From contig NC_092671.1 of the NCBI RefSeq assembly GCF_964355755.1, positions 23,207,070 to 23,271,069 on the forward strand: 64,000 nucleotides of DNA, written 5' to 3'. The stretch's first letter is position 1. Each line of letters opens with the position of its first letter. A program made the position numbers and the translations under genes. This stretch comes from Antedon mediterranea (Eukaryota; Echinodermata; Crinoidea; Comatulida; Antedonidae). Positions 11,046 to 22,530 of the stretch are shown one piece after another. The notes beneath the pieces were generated by a model that saw only the letters and a program-made list of their open reading frames with translations, had not been told where the DNA came from and made no database searches.

Positions 11046-12370
11046 ACTTGCTTATATTTGTAAAAATATTCTCAAATGATAAATATGCCATTTTTAAAGT
11101 ACCATGTATATTGTTTGGTAGGTTTTTTTTTTCCATTCAAGTGAGGCATTTAATGTTTTAGTTATAATATGTATAATCAAATCAAATAAATTTCCATAGA
11201 TATGAAAAGTAGTAAAAAAAAATAACAAATGCTTGGTAAGTATATATAGCACTCAATGAATTCTATTACAAATAGAACTAGAATTTATAGTGATCATTGT
11301 TAAAGAAGATAATTTTACTGACATTTAATTTTTTTTTTTTAATCCTTTGACCTGATACATATGCTTATATATTGCTGAATTGTTCCTATTTGGGCCGTGA
11401 AGGCGGTTTTAGTTACCTATGTTCTTTAGCGTGTTAACATGTTTAATTGTAGAAGGACTACTTTGAATTACTAGGCAGCTTGCTGGATAAATGTAGTTAC
11501 CTATTGTGAGAAATAAATGGAAAGACAACTTGCAACTTATGTTTTCTGTGTAATTCATAATCCTTGTTTTTTTAACCCAAAGGATGGTCTCCTGTCCCAT
11601 TACCGTAGCGTTGGCTCTGTTACAGTAATTCAAACGTATTGCTTCTATAGCAAAAGAAATTGAGGTGTTCATGTATTCTATGCACTGTATCACAATATTT
11701 TGTATGCTGTGGTATAGTTGATTCGACGAGCAACAATTCAACAGTGTGTTGAAATTCGCCTATTACAAACAGGAGTTTATAATCCGTGTTTTCAAAGCTA
11801 GTTAGTCTATTGGTGGATGTTCGTTTTTGCAAATAATTTGTTTTATTGATTATAATCGTTAAAGCAGTGTACGAGTCTAAGTTATAGTTTATTAAATCAT
11901 GACGGAGGAAAGGTACAAATTGCGGGAAACCCAGAAACCAACAGAAAAGGGTACCGGTATGGCTTATCAGTTGGAATGTAAACGAACAGGTTTTGAATCA
12001 GAATGTCTGCAATTTGAAGGCAAGTTTAAACCGGTTAGCATTGAATTGCCTTATAAAAGAGGTCACCATAGGATCTGATAAAGCAAGAAAAGCGGTTTTC
12101 ATGTGCATGAAATGTAATGAACGCAAGACCTTCATATGCAGGACCTCGTCTTGGAACAGCATGTACGACTGCATGGTCTGCAAGGCCATCTGAAATGTCC
12201 ATTCCTGCTGCTGTCGGTTCAGCCATTGCTTATACTTGCGATATTCGGAATAAGGCTCCAGATTTTGTGGAACGCCGTCTATACCTTCTTCTGTTCCTGG
12301 ATTAATTACTTCGTATGCAGGCCTGCCTCCAGCCATGGGAAAGCAGACCATCATTTCAACACTGTGAGTA
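11046..12370. other. TANC intron 8, unassigned part
   Basis: No gene recognised. Short frames on both strands (for example minus 11409-11832 and 11998-12423) have no family resemblance that I can name. AT-rich, with poly-T runs at 11126 and 11330. Confidence 0.5.
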
Positions 12371-12374
12371 TGCC

Positions 12375-12815
12375 ACTTTATAATATTACACAAACTGGTG
12401 TTTACCCAAAATATCCGCCTCATAGTGATTCACGTAATATACCAACTTATGTTGATGCTCATATGATGATAGAATTGATCGATTCATTTAGACTTCGGGC
12501 TCTAAAGGTTGAACAGTTTGATGGTGACCCATTAAGGTTTCATATGTGGGATGCAGCATTCAGCATTTGATAGAGGCCAAAGCTGTATCATTTCAAGATA
12601 AGCTTAACCTTTCAAGACAACATTTAATAGTTACCTATTACTGCAAACAGAGAATTTGTATAATCTTGCACGCAAAGACCTTAAACACCGATATGGGAAT
12701 AATTCAGTTATCTCAAAGCCGACTTGAGAATTGGCCGAAAATTAACCCTAGTGATGCTATTGGTCTGCGATCCTACTCTGATTTTCTCAGTGAAGTTTAT
12801 CATATTTTTGGATAG
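12375..12815 (+). pseudogene. BEL/Pao retrotransposon gag fragment
   Basis: Two frames joined by one frameshift near 12565. The first reads YPPHSDSRN...ELIDSFRLR, then VEQFDGDPLRFHMWDAAFS. The second continues LIEAKAVSFQDKLNLSRQHL and ends RLENWPKINPSDAIGLRSYS. The FDGDPL.FH.W..AF..LIE block is the signature of the Pao gag-like region (DUF1759 type), and the NWP....DA..LR...DFL tail also fits. No pol or LTRs were found alongside, so this is an isolated relic in the intron. Confidence 0.75.
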
Positions 12816-12839
12816 GTTTACTATTTATGCTTTTATTAT

Positions 12840-13090
12840 CCTCCCATTATAATGTATTCATTATTATCATAGCTGAGAGAGAAAATGTTCTTATCCAGTT
12901 TCTTTCTCTTTCTGTATAGTTATTAGGAGTGTACACATTTATAATATTTATTACTTTTTCATTATAACTGAAGCATAAAATTAGTATTCCACCTTCTTCG
13001 TCTGTAAATTTGTGTTTAATATCTTTAACATCTAAACTAGATTTAAACAAGATAGAGATTCCTTTACTATTTGTTGCCTGCCTTATACAA
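12840..13090 (-). pseudogene. L1/Tx1-type LINE endonuclease fragment
   Basis: On the minus strand, GISILFKSSLDVKDIKHKF...GGILILCFSYNEKVINIINVYTPNNYTERE matches the central part of an L1/Tx1 endonuclease (G.aILf...; I.nVYaPN). Only about 75 residues remain. A plus-strand Tx1-like 3' end lies at 15340-16085, but its opposite orientation suggests a separate insertion. Confidence 0.72.
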
Positions 13091-13239
13091 TAACTGCGTT
13101 AAATTGTTTACAGTACATGTAATGATTCAACTTACTGAATCTGATTTCTTTTTTCAGCATTTTCTCCACTTACTGTGGCTTTCTTCCTATATCTCTGAAG
13201 CCAATCGTTTGACCAAGTTATACAAAGTTATTAAAGTGT
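13091..13239. other. intron spacer
   Basis: Short spacer with no recognisable feature. Confidence 0.5.
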
Positions 13240-13660
13240 AGATGTGCAGAAATATCACTTTGTTATATGACGTTGGATAGAGTAGCACAAATTGCAATGG
13301 CAATTTTTAACATGAAAAAAATAGTGTGCTACGCAAAAAATTATAAAAATGCAATTTTTAATTTCAAAAATTTATTTCGCGTACTTTTCAGGTCATTTTA
13401 AGCATTTGAAATTTGTTTGAGTTTTGTGTGCAAATTTGGTACAAAGTGTAGAAAATGGTTTTTATATTTGATTTTAGTTTTTCATACCTTCTGTAACAAA
13501 TTTCATTTTGATGACCTTTAATTGTTGAATTTTTAACGATAACGATGATCGAGCCAGACAGCAAATTTTTATACATTTTTTTAAAATGATCGTTAATGGT
13601 TTCTTGGTTCTTTCGAGCGTTGCTAGGAAACATGGACTTGAAATGTTGTGAAGTCAAGGC
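13240..13660. repeat. dispersed repeat shared with 58900-59180
   Basis: The words TTTTCAGGTCATTTTAAGCATT, GAAAATGGTTTTT, TTTTTCATACCTTCTGTA and TTTAATTG...AACGAT occur in the same order at 58985-59170. No coding capacity. Probably a non-autonomous DNA element whose ends I cannot fix. Confidence 0.65.
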
Positions 13661-14111
13661 CGGTCATGTGCAGCCTGGCCCGCGTGAAAATTGAACAAGT
13701 CACGTGATTAAAACTTATTATGGAAGCTGTTAAATTGTAGATATGATTTCATATAAACATGTTGTCTATCGGATGTCGTGACATGGCCAGTTAAATTCAA
13801 AAAGTCAGATATTTATATTTTTCGTAATGCTAATCATATTTAAAAGACCGCGCATCTTATTTCTATGCACACGATTATCTTCCGAGTTTAATATTATTTG
13901 GCCCAGACAATCATCTTTTGAAATCTTTTTTGGAATAAAGAATTGGGTTTCTATGCTACTAATTTATATAACATTGTATTTTATACAGTGTATTCGGTAG
14001 ATAGTATGTATATGCTGTATGGCACATTTTCTTCATGTCGTGCACAGATAATCTAGTGGAATTTGTTTTCACTGAAGGGTCTAACTCCATTTACTATAAA
14101 TATATTCTTAC
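13661..14111. other. TANC intron 8, donor side
   Basis: No feature seen apart from the splice donor GTAAGAAT (minus strand) at 14111-14104. Confidence 0.6.
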
Positions 14112-15168
14112 CTGTGTTCACATTGAAATTTTGGACTCTCTCCATCATCTCTATGATTTAACCATTCTCTAAATGATGGATGAAACAGCATCCAGGTATT
14201 ATCTCTTCTTTTCATCATAAAGCTGGAGATTGAAATCATTCTTCTTTGAAATTCATCCCATGGCAAAAACTTTGTAATATATCCAGAGTTAACAATATCA
14301 TATATTTGCAAATCTGTTAGTGGATATAATGCTGCAAGGCATATATTGAAAATTGAACTCACTTTTTCAAATACTTTCAATGTTGGAAAGTGACCATTGC
14401 ACATTAGTAAATATACTTCTGAAATATTTACTGGCAAAGTGTTTAATTCAGGTGTAGATTTTTGGAGTACACCTTTATTGAATAGGTCAAGTGTTAACTT
14501 AACATATAAAAATGAGCCTCTACTGTTTTGTTGCATTTTTTCCTGGAACTTAAGGTACGATTCTTCATCTAGTTGTCCATTTAATGACACAATTGAACGA
14601 ATAGTGTCACTGTTGCATACACGATGCATTATGTACTGTCCAATGTCTTTAGCAACATTTTCCGAGTGTGGATTATTCCCTTTGTCAAGGCTCATCTTAT
14701 GGAATGGTAGTAGTTTTGTAATGTCTTGCAGCTGAGATCTGACAGTAATTATAAGTTTCAACCATGAAGGAAACTTCATTATGTTCTTTGTTAAGAAAGA
14801 AGCAATTGTGTCTCCATAGTCAGATTTGTGAAACTCAGCTTCACTCAATCCATCCACTAGAATCAAGCATGAATCCATTTTTATCTGACCCTGAACTTTT
14901 AGATTGTTTAAGGGGTCAAGAATACCACGTATAAGAACTTCAGATGGGTTCTGCGAACATTCTCTAACAGATAGCAATGTCTGTAAATGTGGTTCTGCTA
15001 AAAGCATATCTCTGTACGGAGGCAGACTTTGTGCCAATTGAGCTGCCAAATTGTGAACCATGTCAGGTACAAAGCATGTTGGGCTGTTGTCAGCTTGGCA
15101 TATGTGAAAAGCCACCACTCGAGAAGCCAGAGAATCAAAAGCATTTATAGATGAATCCTTATGTGGTC
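14112..15168 (-). CDS. TANC: TANC exon 8: STAND ATPase core and winged-helix-like region
   Basis: A 1057-nt exon (residues 650-1001), split-codon at both ends; acceptor TTTAAAGTAG, donor GTAAGAA. Order of blocks: ASRVVAFHICQADN and CFVPDMVHNLAAQLAQ, LPPYRDMLLAEPHLQ, the Walker B strand CLILVDGLSEAEFHK (LILVDG at about residues 751-756), FPSWLKLIITVRSQ (sensor strand), IGQYIMHRV, GSFLYVKLTLDLF, and finally MLFHPSFREWLNHRDDGE. The order and length match vertebrate TANC1/2, where this is the P-loop NTPase of the STAND class used as a regulatory switch in a scaffold protein. The frame is fully open, which is notable among so many decayed elements and shows that the gene is under constraint. The 336-codon open frame starts inside the exon; the true 5' border is set by splice phase with exon 7. 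Confidence 0.96.
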
Positions 15169-15339
15169 CTACTTTAAAAAGAAAAATTTTTCCAATAAAA
15201 AATGCCTAACAAAATGTATGACATTTTAAAATTCAAACAAGCTTTAACTTTTTATATGTTAACTAACTGATCTAAATATACATTCATAAGTCATCAGGGA
15301 AATAGTGTTTGTGATTATTTAATATCATTTTTTTGAAAA
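15169..15339. other. TANC intron 7, acceptor side
   Basis: AT-rich sequence with the exon 8 acceptor. Nothing else recognisable. Confidence 0.5.
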
Positions 15340-16085
15340 CTTAAAAAATAAAATATATGAAGATAGATGATCTTGTTGAATCAAATCATATGCCGATTAA
15401 ATATGGTGTAATATATACTAAATTTAGAGAAAATAACAATGTAAATGCTGAGAATAACTAACTATTTTTCAAAAACAAACTAAGTATACTTGGTTACCAA
15501 ATTATAACACAAGATGGAAACATAAATAAACATAAACAAATAATATTGATGATGCTGTTCATCACATTAGCAAAAGACAACATTTTAATGAAAAAGTAAG
15601 AACATATTAAAGATTAAATTATTTTAAATCCTTTAAAACAGTTTAAGTTAGAAAATCATTTATAGATAGATTGGAATATAGACGTATTTTAACAAAATTT
15701 CGAATTGGTATACTAGATTTATAAATAGAGAAAGGCAGATGGAATAATGTGAGCAAAACAATAGAATATGCAAATATGTATAGAAAAGATGATGAATTTT
15801 ATTTTACTTTAATATTATGTGTATGTTATAATGACATTAGAAAAAACTGAATTCCACTTTATTGTATACAAATCCGTCAGTTTTTATGTTCTATTAATTA
15901 ATGTCCTTCAAAGGATTGTAATGTTTTATATAATTTATCAAAGTATTTTTATTTAGCATATACAAGAAAATGTTATTACAGTACTTTCCGTTCTATAAAT
16001 GTCATTTTGTTATGTAAAGGGGCCAAAGGCCTAAATTACGAATAAATTTCCCAGACCATTGGGTCTAGGAATGAAACAGAAAATT
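15340..16085 (+). pseudogene. Tx1/L1-type LINE 3' end
   Basis: Broken plus-strand translation gives a C-terminal LINE pattern: residues resembling FR.S.l.in.Grw, then NRIC.YC(I)..., EF.F.L. ... Y.DIR, and LSKYFYLA.TRK. This is the Cys/His region at the end of Tx1-type ORF2. It is followed by the trailer GGGGCCAAAGGCCTAAATTACG and AATAAATTTCCCAGACC, which resembles LINE 3' ends. Many stops are present. Inserted within TANC intron 7 about 170 bases from the exon 8 acceptor. Confidence 0.65.
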
Positions 16086-16162
16086 CATAAATAAACTTTT
16101 ATATAAAATTTACAAAAATATCAAGACATATGTAGGAAAAATAAAATTGTACTGTTGTTTTT

Positions 16163-16946
16163 GGTGACTACTTCTTCGCTTGCAGCTAAAGTACAATGAC
16201 GTCGCGTCACGTTAAAGAGTGTCGTCACAGAGTTTCATGCATATGCAAAAGGAATGTTTTGTATCTGCTAGCGCACTCATGATTTTACAAAATGTTTTGA
16301 GAGGGATAATGATGATGGTGCAATCGGTGGTACAGAAAATAAAATAAAGAAGCAGATTAAATAGTTGCTTATTTGACCCATTTGGCTTAGATGCCTATAG
16401 ACCTACAGGACTTTCTATGATACTACCTACTCACTAGCGGCCTAACTAAAATACAGTAGTCTAGAGTAGTAGTTTTAGTACACTACCTGGCTCAGGCCAT
16501 CCATATCCTCCTTCATCGTTACCGCGTGCAGATGTACACTAACCCAGCATACTCTAGCTAACTACACTTCCCACCCACCCTAGCTCTAGCTTATTTCGGG
16601 TCTCATGTCTTGCAGCATCTGAAAATACATACTAATACTGTACATTATTAATTTTTTTTATTCGCCCTGGAATATCTGTAGGCTTTCCTATTATGTTAAA
16701 ATTAAATATATTATTTTTTATCCTCAGCAGTGAAAAAAATTATATTTTGTTGTTGAGTATACCGTGATTTTAATTGCCAAAAACATGATCCCGATGGCTT
16801 GGGAGTTTCAACAAATCTCGCGTCCCGTGCGTGTGGTGGTAAAACACTCTAAGCAAGTTTGCTTCATTAATATGCATGAGACTCTGGGACGACCCGCTTT
16901 AATGTAACGTCATTTTACTTTAGCTGCATGCGAAAAAGTAGTCACC
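16163..16946. mobile_element. 784-bp inverted-repeat element (MITE) with imperfect 9-bp target duplication
   Basis: Ends GGTGACTACTTCTTCGCTTG... and ...AAAAAGTAGTCACC. The inverted repeats extend ~85 bp, covering GCAGCTAAAGTA.AATGACGT, TTAAAG.G.GTCGTC and AGAGT.TCATGCATAT. The flanks are GTTGTTTTT (left) and GTTATTTGT (right), 7 of 9 matching. A 9-bp duplication suggests a Mutator-like origin. No ORF. Confidence 0.75.
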
Positions 16947-17213
16947 GTTATTTGTGGGAGAAGTTAATAACATTAGGCTATTTTCCCTCTATACAGATAG
17001 CCTAGTACTTCTAATACTCAGATGGCCATCACCCTTTTTTTTAAACGATTATTTAATATTAGATCCAATAACAACATTAAATAATTAAATGTTGTTGGAA
17101 AACAATAGCTTGATCAGGTTTAATAAAATTGAAAATGGATGTGGTGGGTCTTCAAAGTGCTAACAATTATCGCATGTCTGAATACAAAATAACACAAATA
17201 GTGAAACTTTTAC
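16947..17213. other. TANC intron 7, donor side
   Basis: No feature seen. Ends with the exon 7 donor GTAAAAG (minus strand), a weaker match to consensus than the other donors. Confidence 0.6.
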
Positions 17214-17465
17214 CTGGGTACCCAAGTAACTGTGCAATAGGACTTCTGGAAACAAGATGTACAATTAGAGCAGTTTTTCCCATTCCAACATCTCCTGTCA
17301 AAACAATACCCTTGACTCTAGGGCTTTGGCCTCCACTAAAACACATCTTCATCTCTGAAAACAACCAATCACGACCAACCAACAAATCACCTTCTAAGAT
17401 CCCAGGAACTTCAAACATAATTGGTCGAAGAAAAACTTGTGGAGGTTTGTAAGGAGCAAATCGAA
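17214..17465 (-). CDS. TANC: TANC exon 7: APYKPP block and P-loop
   Basis: A 252-nt exon (residues 566-649). The acceptor is ATCTTTGCAG and the donor GTAAAAG; it enters with 2 nt and leaves with 1 nt of a split codon, matching exons 6 and 8. It begins VRFAPYKPPQVFLRPIMFEV, followed by LLVGRDWLFSEM and then GIVLTGDVGMGKTALIV, where GDVGMGKT (residues 623-630) is an intact Walker A. The RFAPYKP...FEVP...VGRDW..GKTA order is diagnostic for TANC. Compared with vertebrates, the insert between the P-loop strand and the next block is much shorter (SRSPIAQLLGYPG). Confidence 0.96.
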
Positions 17466-17895
17466 CTGCAAAGATAAATTGCATAAATATGATTTAAGTA
17501 TTCCTAAAAAGAGACAATATTTTTTTTATCAAATACTTTTTTATCGTTTTCATTTGAAAACGCCAATAGTAGAGTAGAACTAGGGACCAACCTAAACAAA
17601 ATGGCAAAAAAGGTTTTTTAACGGATTTTGGTAGTATTGGGTGTACTAGATAACAGAAAAAAGTCTCAAGAATTTTGACCACCACCGGAAAGTTGTTCAA
17701 GATGGCCGCCAAATATGATAAAAAGTTAAAATGTCCTCTTAACTACTTGGTCTATATCTATTTCTGGTACCAAAATTTTCAGAACATACATATTTATATT
17801 TGCTCTAATTAAATAGAACATTTGGGCCAAAATTACCGGCAATGCTATTTCTTAGATGTTTCACATTTGACCTTGAAATGTTGAATCTTGGTAAT
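17466..17895. other. TANC intron 6, right of exon 7
   Basis: No gene. AT-rich sequence; a minus-strand short frame at 17494-17712 has no recognisable features. Confidence 0.5.
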
Positions 17896-18560
17896 CTTCG
17901 TTGAAATGTGACTGTCACAGGCAAACGCTCGTAACAATTCCTCCACCAGATGCTCAGTTTGCAGGTTCCACAAAAACAAATGCAGACTCGTTCAAAGCTA
18001 CTAAATCTGCAATTCATGTTACAATCGAAGAACCCACATTAAATACCCCTCTAGAAATTAATGCAAGTAGTACACTCCTCATCAGCAACTCTATTGAACG
18101 ACATATTAATGAAAAGGGTTTAGTGAACACTAAAGTTGAATGTCTTCGTGGGAAGAAAGCCATAGACATTAAGCATCTTCTACAACAGATGCCTTTACAG
18201 GACTTTGGTACTATAATTATTCACACTATTATGAATGACTGTACTTCATTAGCTGATGTTCAATTGGCTGAGCTTCACCTAAGGCTGTAATTGCAATCTC
18301 AACCGTATGTCCCAGAATTGATGATACAGTATAACCTATCAAGCTAAATTGACAAACTAAACATTTATCTCAGGAATCTATCATCAGACCAAGGATGTAT
18401 TCTAATAGACAATGATGATAACTTCAAATTAAAAGAGAACACCGCTGATCAGTTTACTCTTGACAAACATGGTCTTCATCTCTCCAAGATAGGATCCAAG
18501 AAGAGTGGGCCGGTGTTAAGACTGAACCCTAACTCAAAAAGTACTTCATTAAAGTGTATT
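17896..18560 (+). pseudogene. LINE ORF1-like / SGNH-type relic
   Basis: Residues such as TLLISNSIERHINEKGLVNT, KVECLRGKKAIDIKHLL, FGTIIIHTIMNDCT and, after frameshifts, LTLDKHGLHLSKIGSKK follow the block order of an SGNH-hydrolase-like domain (Ser in block I, 'H..ND' in block III, 'D..HL' in block V). LINEs of the CR1 group encode such an esterase-like domain in ORF1. The reading frame breaks at least twice. I infer retrotransposon origin; it is antisense to TANC. Confidence 0.5.
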
Positions 18561-19789
18561 TAACTGGTCCATCTCAGTAAATAATAGATTTGATATATTT
18601 AAGAACAGTAATTCCTGTAGAGATAGTTCATGTAAACAATATAAGTGTTCATATTCCTATTGTTAATGTTAACAATGTACTTACTAATGAGTTATGTAAT
18701 CAAAAGTCTTTATTTTTCAAAGATGCCTCACATTTTTCTATTAATAACAATTTTAATTTAAAAGGCGAAAGTTATGGTTGTAAAACAAAAAAAAACACAA
18801 TACTAATTGTTCAACCAGACCCCTGATGAGGACAGACATTCCTATGCAATTGATTTATACATTTTTTGTCAAGTTTTTAAAGCTGTTAGAACTACCATTT
18901 AATAACATAATTTATTGATATTGCAAATGTTGATTTAATATATAAAAATAAATTACTAAAAAAACCTAATTTTATATACAATTATTATTTTGAAAACTTT
19001 GTTATTCGGGCATTCGCCAAGTGGTCAACAGAGGGCATAATAACTATTATGTGAAAACAAAATGACACATTCAAAAACAAATTTGAAATAACATATATTT
19101 TTCAGGGGGACAAGACATCTTTAACACTGTTACGTCAACAAGCAAGCAGCGTTTTTTGTAAGAAATATTTCTTATTTAAATCTTTTTTCTTGTTTATTTT
19201 GATTGTATTGTTAAATACTGTAATTTTGATATTGATTTGCAAAAGCGTCAATTCAAATAAAGTTATTATTATATTAATTATTATACATTTATATTTCAGA
19301 AAATGAGATATTTTGTCACAAAATGGATGGAAGTTTATTGACCTTTAACTTCATATTTATAGCGATTCCATATTATGAGAATTGTGTGTGGAGGAGATTT
19401 TGCATAAAAATACTGAGAATATATGTTTTTATTGACTGTGTTGGATTGTTACATGAACAAGTTTACTAATATAATAAAGTATTTGAAGAAAGTGGATCAA
19501 CACCAACAATTTGAGGTACAGCTATTTTATCTGAATTCGATCTTAGCATTAAGTATTGGCAATTGTATATTCTGAACCATTTTATTATATTTCTATTTCA
19601 TAGTCACTTCATTACTATAGTAAACAGTACATAATTAGAGTTCATGTTCTATGAAATGTATTATTTTTATTGATGTGATTTTAATATTTTAATAAAAACA
19701 TCATATAAATCTTCTCCACACATATGCATATGTCGTGTTATGAAATTTTTCTTTCTCCTCTCTAACCTGGAACTTACTGTCATTATGCT
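18561..19789. other. intron with AT-rich LINE-trailer-like sequence
   Basis: An open frame at 18590-18826 (78 residues) is not recognisable. Around 19200-19290, TGTTAAATACTGTAATTTTGATA followed by AAATAAAGTTATTATTATA resembles a LINE 3' trailer. At 19097-19130, CAGGGGGACAAGACATCTTTAA resembles element ends seen near 35524-35545 and 41540-41560. Confidence 0.4.
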
Positions 19790-20600
19790 TCCCACAATTT
19801 GTTTCCATATTTCTGTTTTAGGCAGGATGGTATGCTATTGTGAATTATTTTCTTTTTAAATCTCTTTTTATTTGGTTTATCCAGTTATCTTTTGGTCTTC
19901 CTGGTGGTCTTTTGACTTCTGTTTAGTTTCCTCCATTGTTTATTTAATTCAACCGGTAGTCTAATTATATCTTCATACCATTTTAATCATCTTCGTTTAA
20001 TTCTTTTACTTTGTTCTTCTTTTGTAATCTTGTATATTTTCGTGTTACTAACTCTATCTGTTAATTTAATCTTAATTTTATCTCGCAACATGCTATGCTA
20101 TCCTTTAATCTTTTGTTGAGTTCTCTGTATATTAAAAAAAAAAACACCAGCCATATGCATGAAATAATCTGCAGCTGAGTGATAGAATTGCTGTGTATAT
20201 ATTGTTACTGTTCTTGTAGCGGTCTTCTTCTGAAGACGCATGGCTGTCATTGAAGAACACAGATAAGTATCTGTTGACTTTCACTGCTTGTGTTTAGGTC
20301 TGGTTCTTACTAGGGCATTCACTCTTGTTTGTAAGTGGATACTTGTTTGTGAGAAGTTCAATGTTTTCTAAGAATGCTTCCTTTGCTGAATATTCTATTT
20401 TGCAGCTTGTGATTTCCAACTTTGAAGATTTTGTGCGTTATCCATACCCCTAGTACTTGATATTTTGTAACTTTTCTTGATTTGGGTTAATGATAGATAT
20501 AGGGTACAGTAGGTGCCATCAATCTCTTCATTCCAGTTGAGAATCATTGCTTCAGTCTTGAGGCCAAAATCAGTCTGTCTGTTATATTGTTGGCTATAAT
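19790..20600 (-). pseudogene. RTE-like LINE C-terminal fragment
   Basis: Broken minus-strand translation gives pieces in LINE order: TEAMILNWNEEIDGTY, a ...YQVLGVWITHKIF-like 'LGVWI' block, then KIYKITKEEQSKRIKR, LKWYEDIIRLPVE, and finally RPPGRPKDNWINQIKRDL. The R..lkWy.di.R....GRP...W......DL ending is typical of RTE-type ORF2 C-termini. Stops and frameshifts throughout. Confidence 0.6.
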
Positions 20601-20699
20601 CTGCTGAGCATTATAATCCATTTGTTGCAGACATCATCATGTTTGTTCTCTTGGTACTGTATATTAATGGCGTATTTGGGGTTTCTATGGTACTTGGTA

Positions 20700-20885
20700 G
20701 CTTCTGAACATCTGTTTTAGATATCCATCACAAAAGCTGCCAACAGAGCTTGAAGAGTATTTGTCACTGTTGTATGGAGTGAAGAGGGAAAATGTAAATC
20801 AAGCAAGGTATGAAATGTACCAGAGGTACATAACAGGATCATGTACATCATTGTTGCCACCATGTCATTGTCAATAGACCTGGTA
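20700..20885 (+). pseudogene. short transposon-protein shard
   Basis: Plus-strand residues KLPTELEEYLSLLYG and then NQARYEMYQRYITGS...LLPPC resemble a conserved segment of unknown transposon-derived proteins (ARYE.F....... LPPC). Too short to assign. Isolated. Confidence 0.35.
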
Positions 20886-21221
20886 GATTAGCGCAAACTT
20901 TATAGCTAGAGAATGGAAATTGGCAAATATAAATAATTTGTCAATACAAGTTGCATTCACAACAGATATCTTAATCACTACATAACCAAAATCAGGTCAA
21001 CCATACCTCTAAAGTGCAATACATGATATTAGATTTTGGCAGACATTTAAAAAAAGCGCCCTCATGCAAAAGGTCGCATATTTACTTCACATATTCGGAT
21101 TCTGGTCTAGGAAAACTATATGAGAATTTCTACCTCAAAAAATGGTTCCTACTTCAATTATAGACTGGTCTTTACTTAATAGAAATGAATTCAAACAAAA
21201 CAGAATCTTTCATAATATTAC
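20886..21221. other. TANC intron 6, donor side
   Basis: Nothing recognisable. Ends with the exon 6 donor GTAATATT (minus strand). Confidence 0.5.
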
Positions 21222-21332
21222 CTTTCATATCGACATTTGATTTGCCAAAGTTTCTATTTTGTTCACGCAATGATCTTCGTGTAATTGTATTTCTCGAATT
21301 TAAAACATTTTCTTCATCTGTATCTATAGTTC
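21222..21332 (-). CDS. TANC: TANC exon 6: small linker exon
   Basis: A 111-nt exon (residues 529-565). The acceptor is TTTGTTGCAG and the donor GTAATATT. The open phase (2 nt, 36 codons, 1 nt) exactly matches exon 5 and exon 7. It encodes an unstructured acidic-to-basic linker (TIDTDEENVLNS, then NTITRRSLREQNR, NFGKSNVDMK). There are no conserved family residues, so support comes from splice sites, phase and the lack of stops. It is the weakest of the middle exons and could be alternatively spliced: skipping it preserves the frame. Confidence 0.8.
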
Positions 21333-21478
21333 CTGCAACAAACAACATTCAGAATACTTTTAATGATTAGCAGTTTAAAGCTAAACTAAACTAAACATTC
21401 AAGAGCATTGAGTTGAAAAGAAATATTTTTTAACTGCCGTTTTGTTCCATATGTATCATTATGGTAAAATTATATACT
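21333..21478. other. TANC intron 5, acceptor side
   Basis: Acceptor polypyrimidine region and AT-rich sequence. No feature. Confidence 0.5.
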
Positions 21479-21740
21479 ACTAGAGGGCGAGCTCGCTTCG
21501 CTCGCTCCCCCTCTAGGAAGTGTACACGATGGTTCTCGGAATGATAATGACCCGGGTAAAAAGGACGTTCTCCTTGTACGTTTTCTGTCGGTTACCATTA
21601 TTATGAAAATTCTTGACATTCGTAAAACTAAACCTGTCTTAGATGATTAATAACATTTTAAAGTAGGCCTATAGTGTGTATATTGTTTGGTAGGGCCCAT
21701 GGTGTGTATATTGTTTGGTAGGGCCCTTATAGGGCTGAGG
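21479..21740. repeat. dispersed repeat shared with 10905-11045
   Basis: CTAGAGGGCGAGCTCGCTTCGCTCG is palindrome-rich and is followed by the GATGGTTCTCGGAATG core shared with the other copy. A 28-bp unit (TATTGTTTGGTAGGGCCC) is duplicated at 21679-21725. The GAGCGAAGCGAGC word also occurs at 34450. Confidence 0.65.
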
Positions 21741-22059
21741 TTGGGAGGTGGAGTTCATTTGAGGGAGGTAAATTGTAGATAACAGTGCGATAAATTCTAC
21801 TACAAATAGTATCATTGTGTTACTATAAATAAATATATAATACAATATAGCGATTAATATTCAAAGTGATGTTTTATTAGGGAGGCTTTTATTAAAATAA
21901 ATGTCATCCTAATAATGAATAATGTATTCATCTTTTAAAACTAACTTCCGCGGCAAGAAGACGTTTTAGACAGCTTGCAACATGGGCAGACATCCCGGTC
22001 CTAACGGGACACAGATAGCCTACAGTTATTCCTGCCAGCTTACTCAATAAAACTCGGCT

Positions 22060-22530
22060 ATAGGCTATAATCATAATTCATCATATTGATGGCAGGTAAT
22101 TTTCAAATGTAGCTTACGTGTTCAAATTCTTTTTAAAATCTATAATCATAATCCATCATATTGATGGCAGGTACTATACAATCATAATCCATCATATTGA
22201 TGGCAGGTAATTTCCAAATTTCCAAATGTAGCTGATGTGTTCAAATTCTTTTTTAAATCTATAATCGTAATCCATCATATTGATGGCAGGTAATTTTCAA
22301 ATGTAGCTTGCGTGTTCAAATTCTTTTTAAATCTATAATCATAATCCATCATATTGATGGCAGGTAATTTCCTAATGTAGCGGACATGTTCACATTTAAA
22401 AAAATCTATAATCATACTCAATCATATTGATGGCAGGTAATTTCAAATTTCAAATTTCAACAAATGTAACTTGCATGTTCAAATTTTTTTTAAATCTATA
22501 TAATCATAACACATCATATTTGATGGCAGT
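22060..22530. repeat. ~78-bp tandem minisatellite
   Basis: About six head-to-tail copies of a unit containing ATCATATTGATGGCAGGTAATTT...CAAATTCTTTTTAAATCTATAATCATAAT. Copies begin near 22063, 22138, 22178 (short), 22258, 22336, 22406 and 22495. Divergence is low to moderate, with indels of T and A runs. Confidence 0.85.

Noticed and set aside
11998-12423. 141-residue minus-strand frame
   Set aside because: No recognisable family. It overlaps the start of the plus-strand Pao gag region, and open frames on both strands over the same DNA occur by chance.
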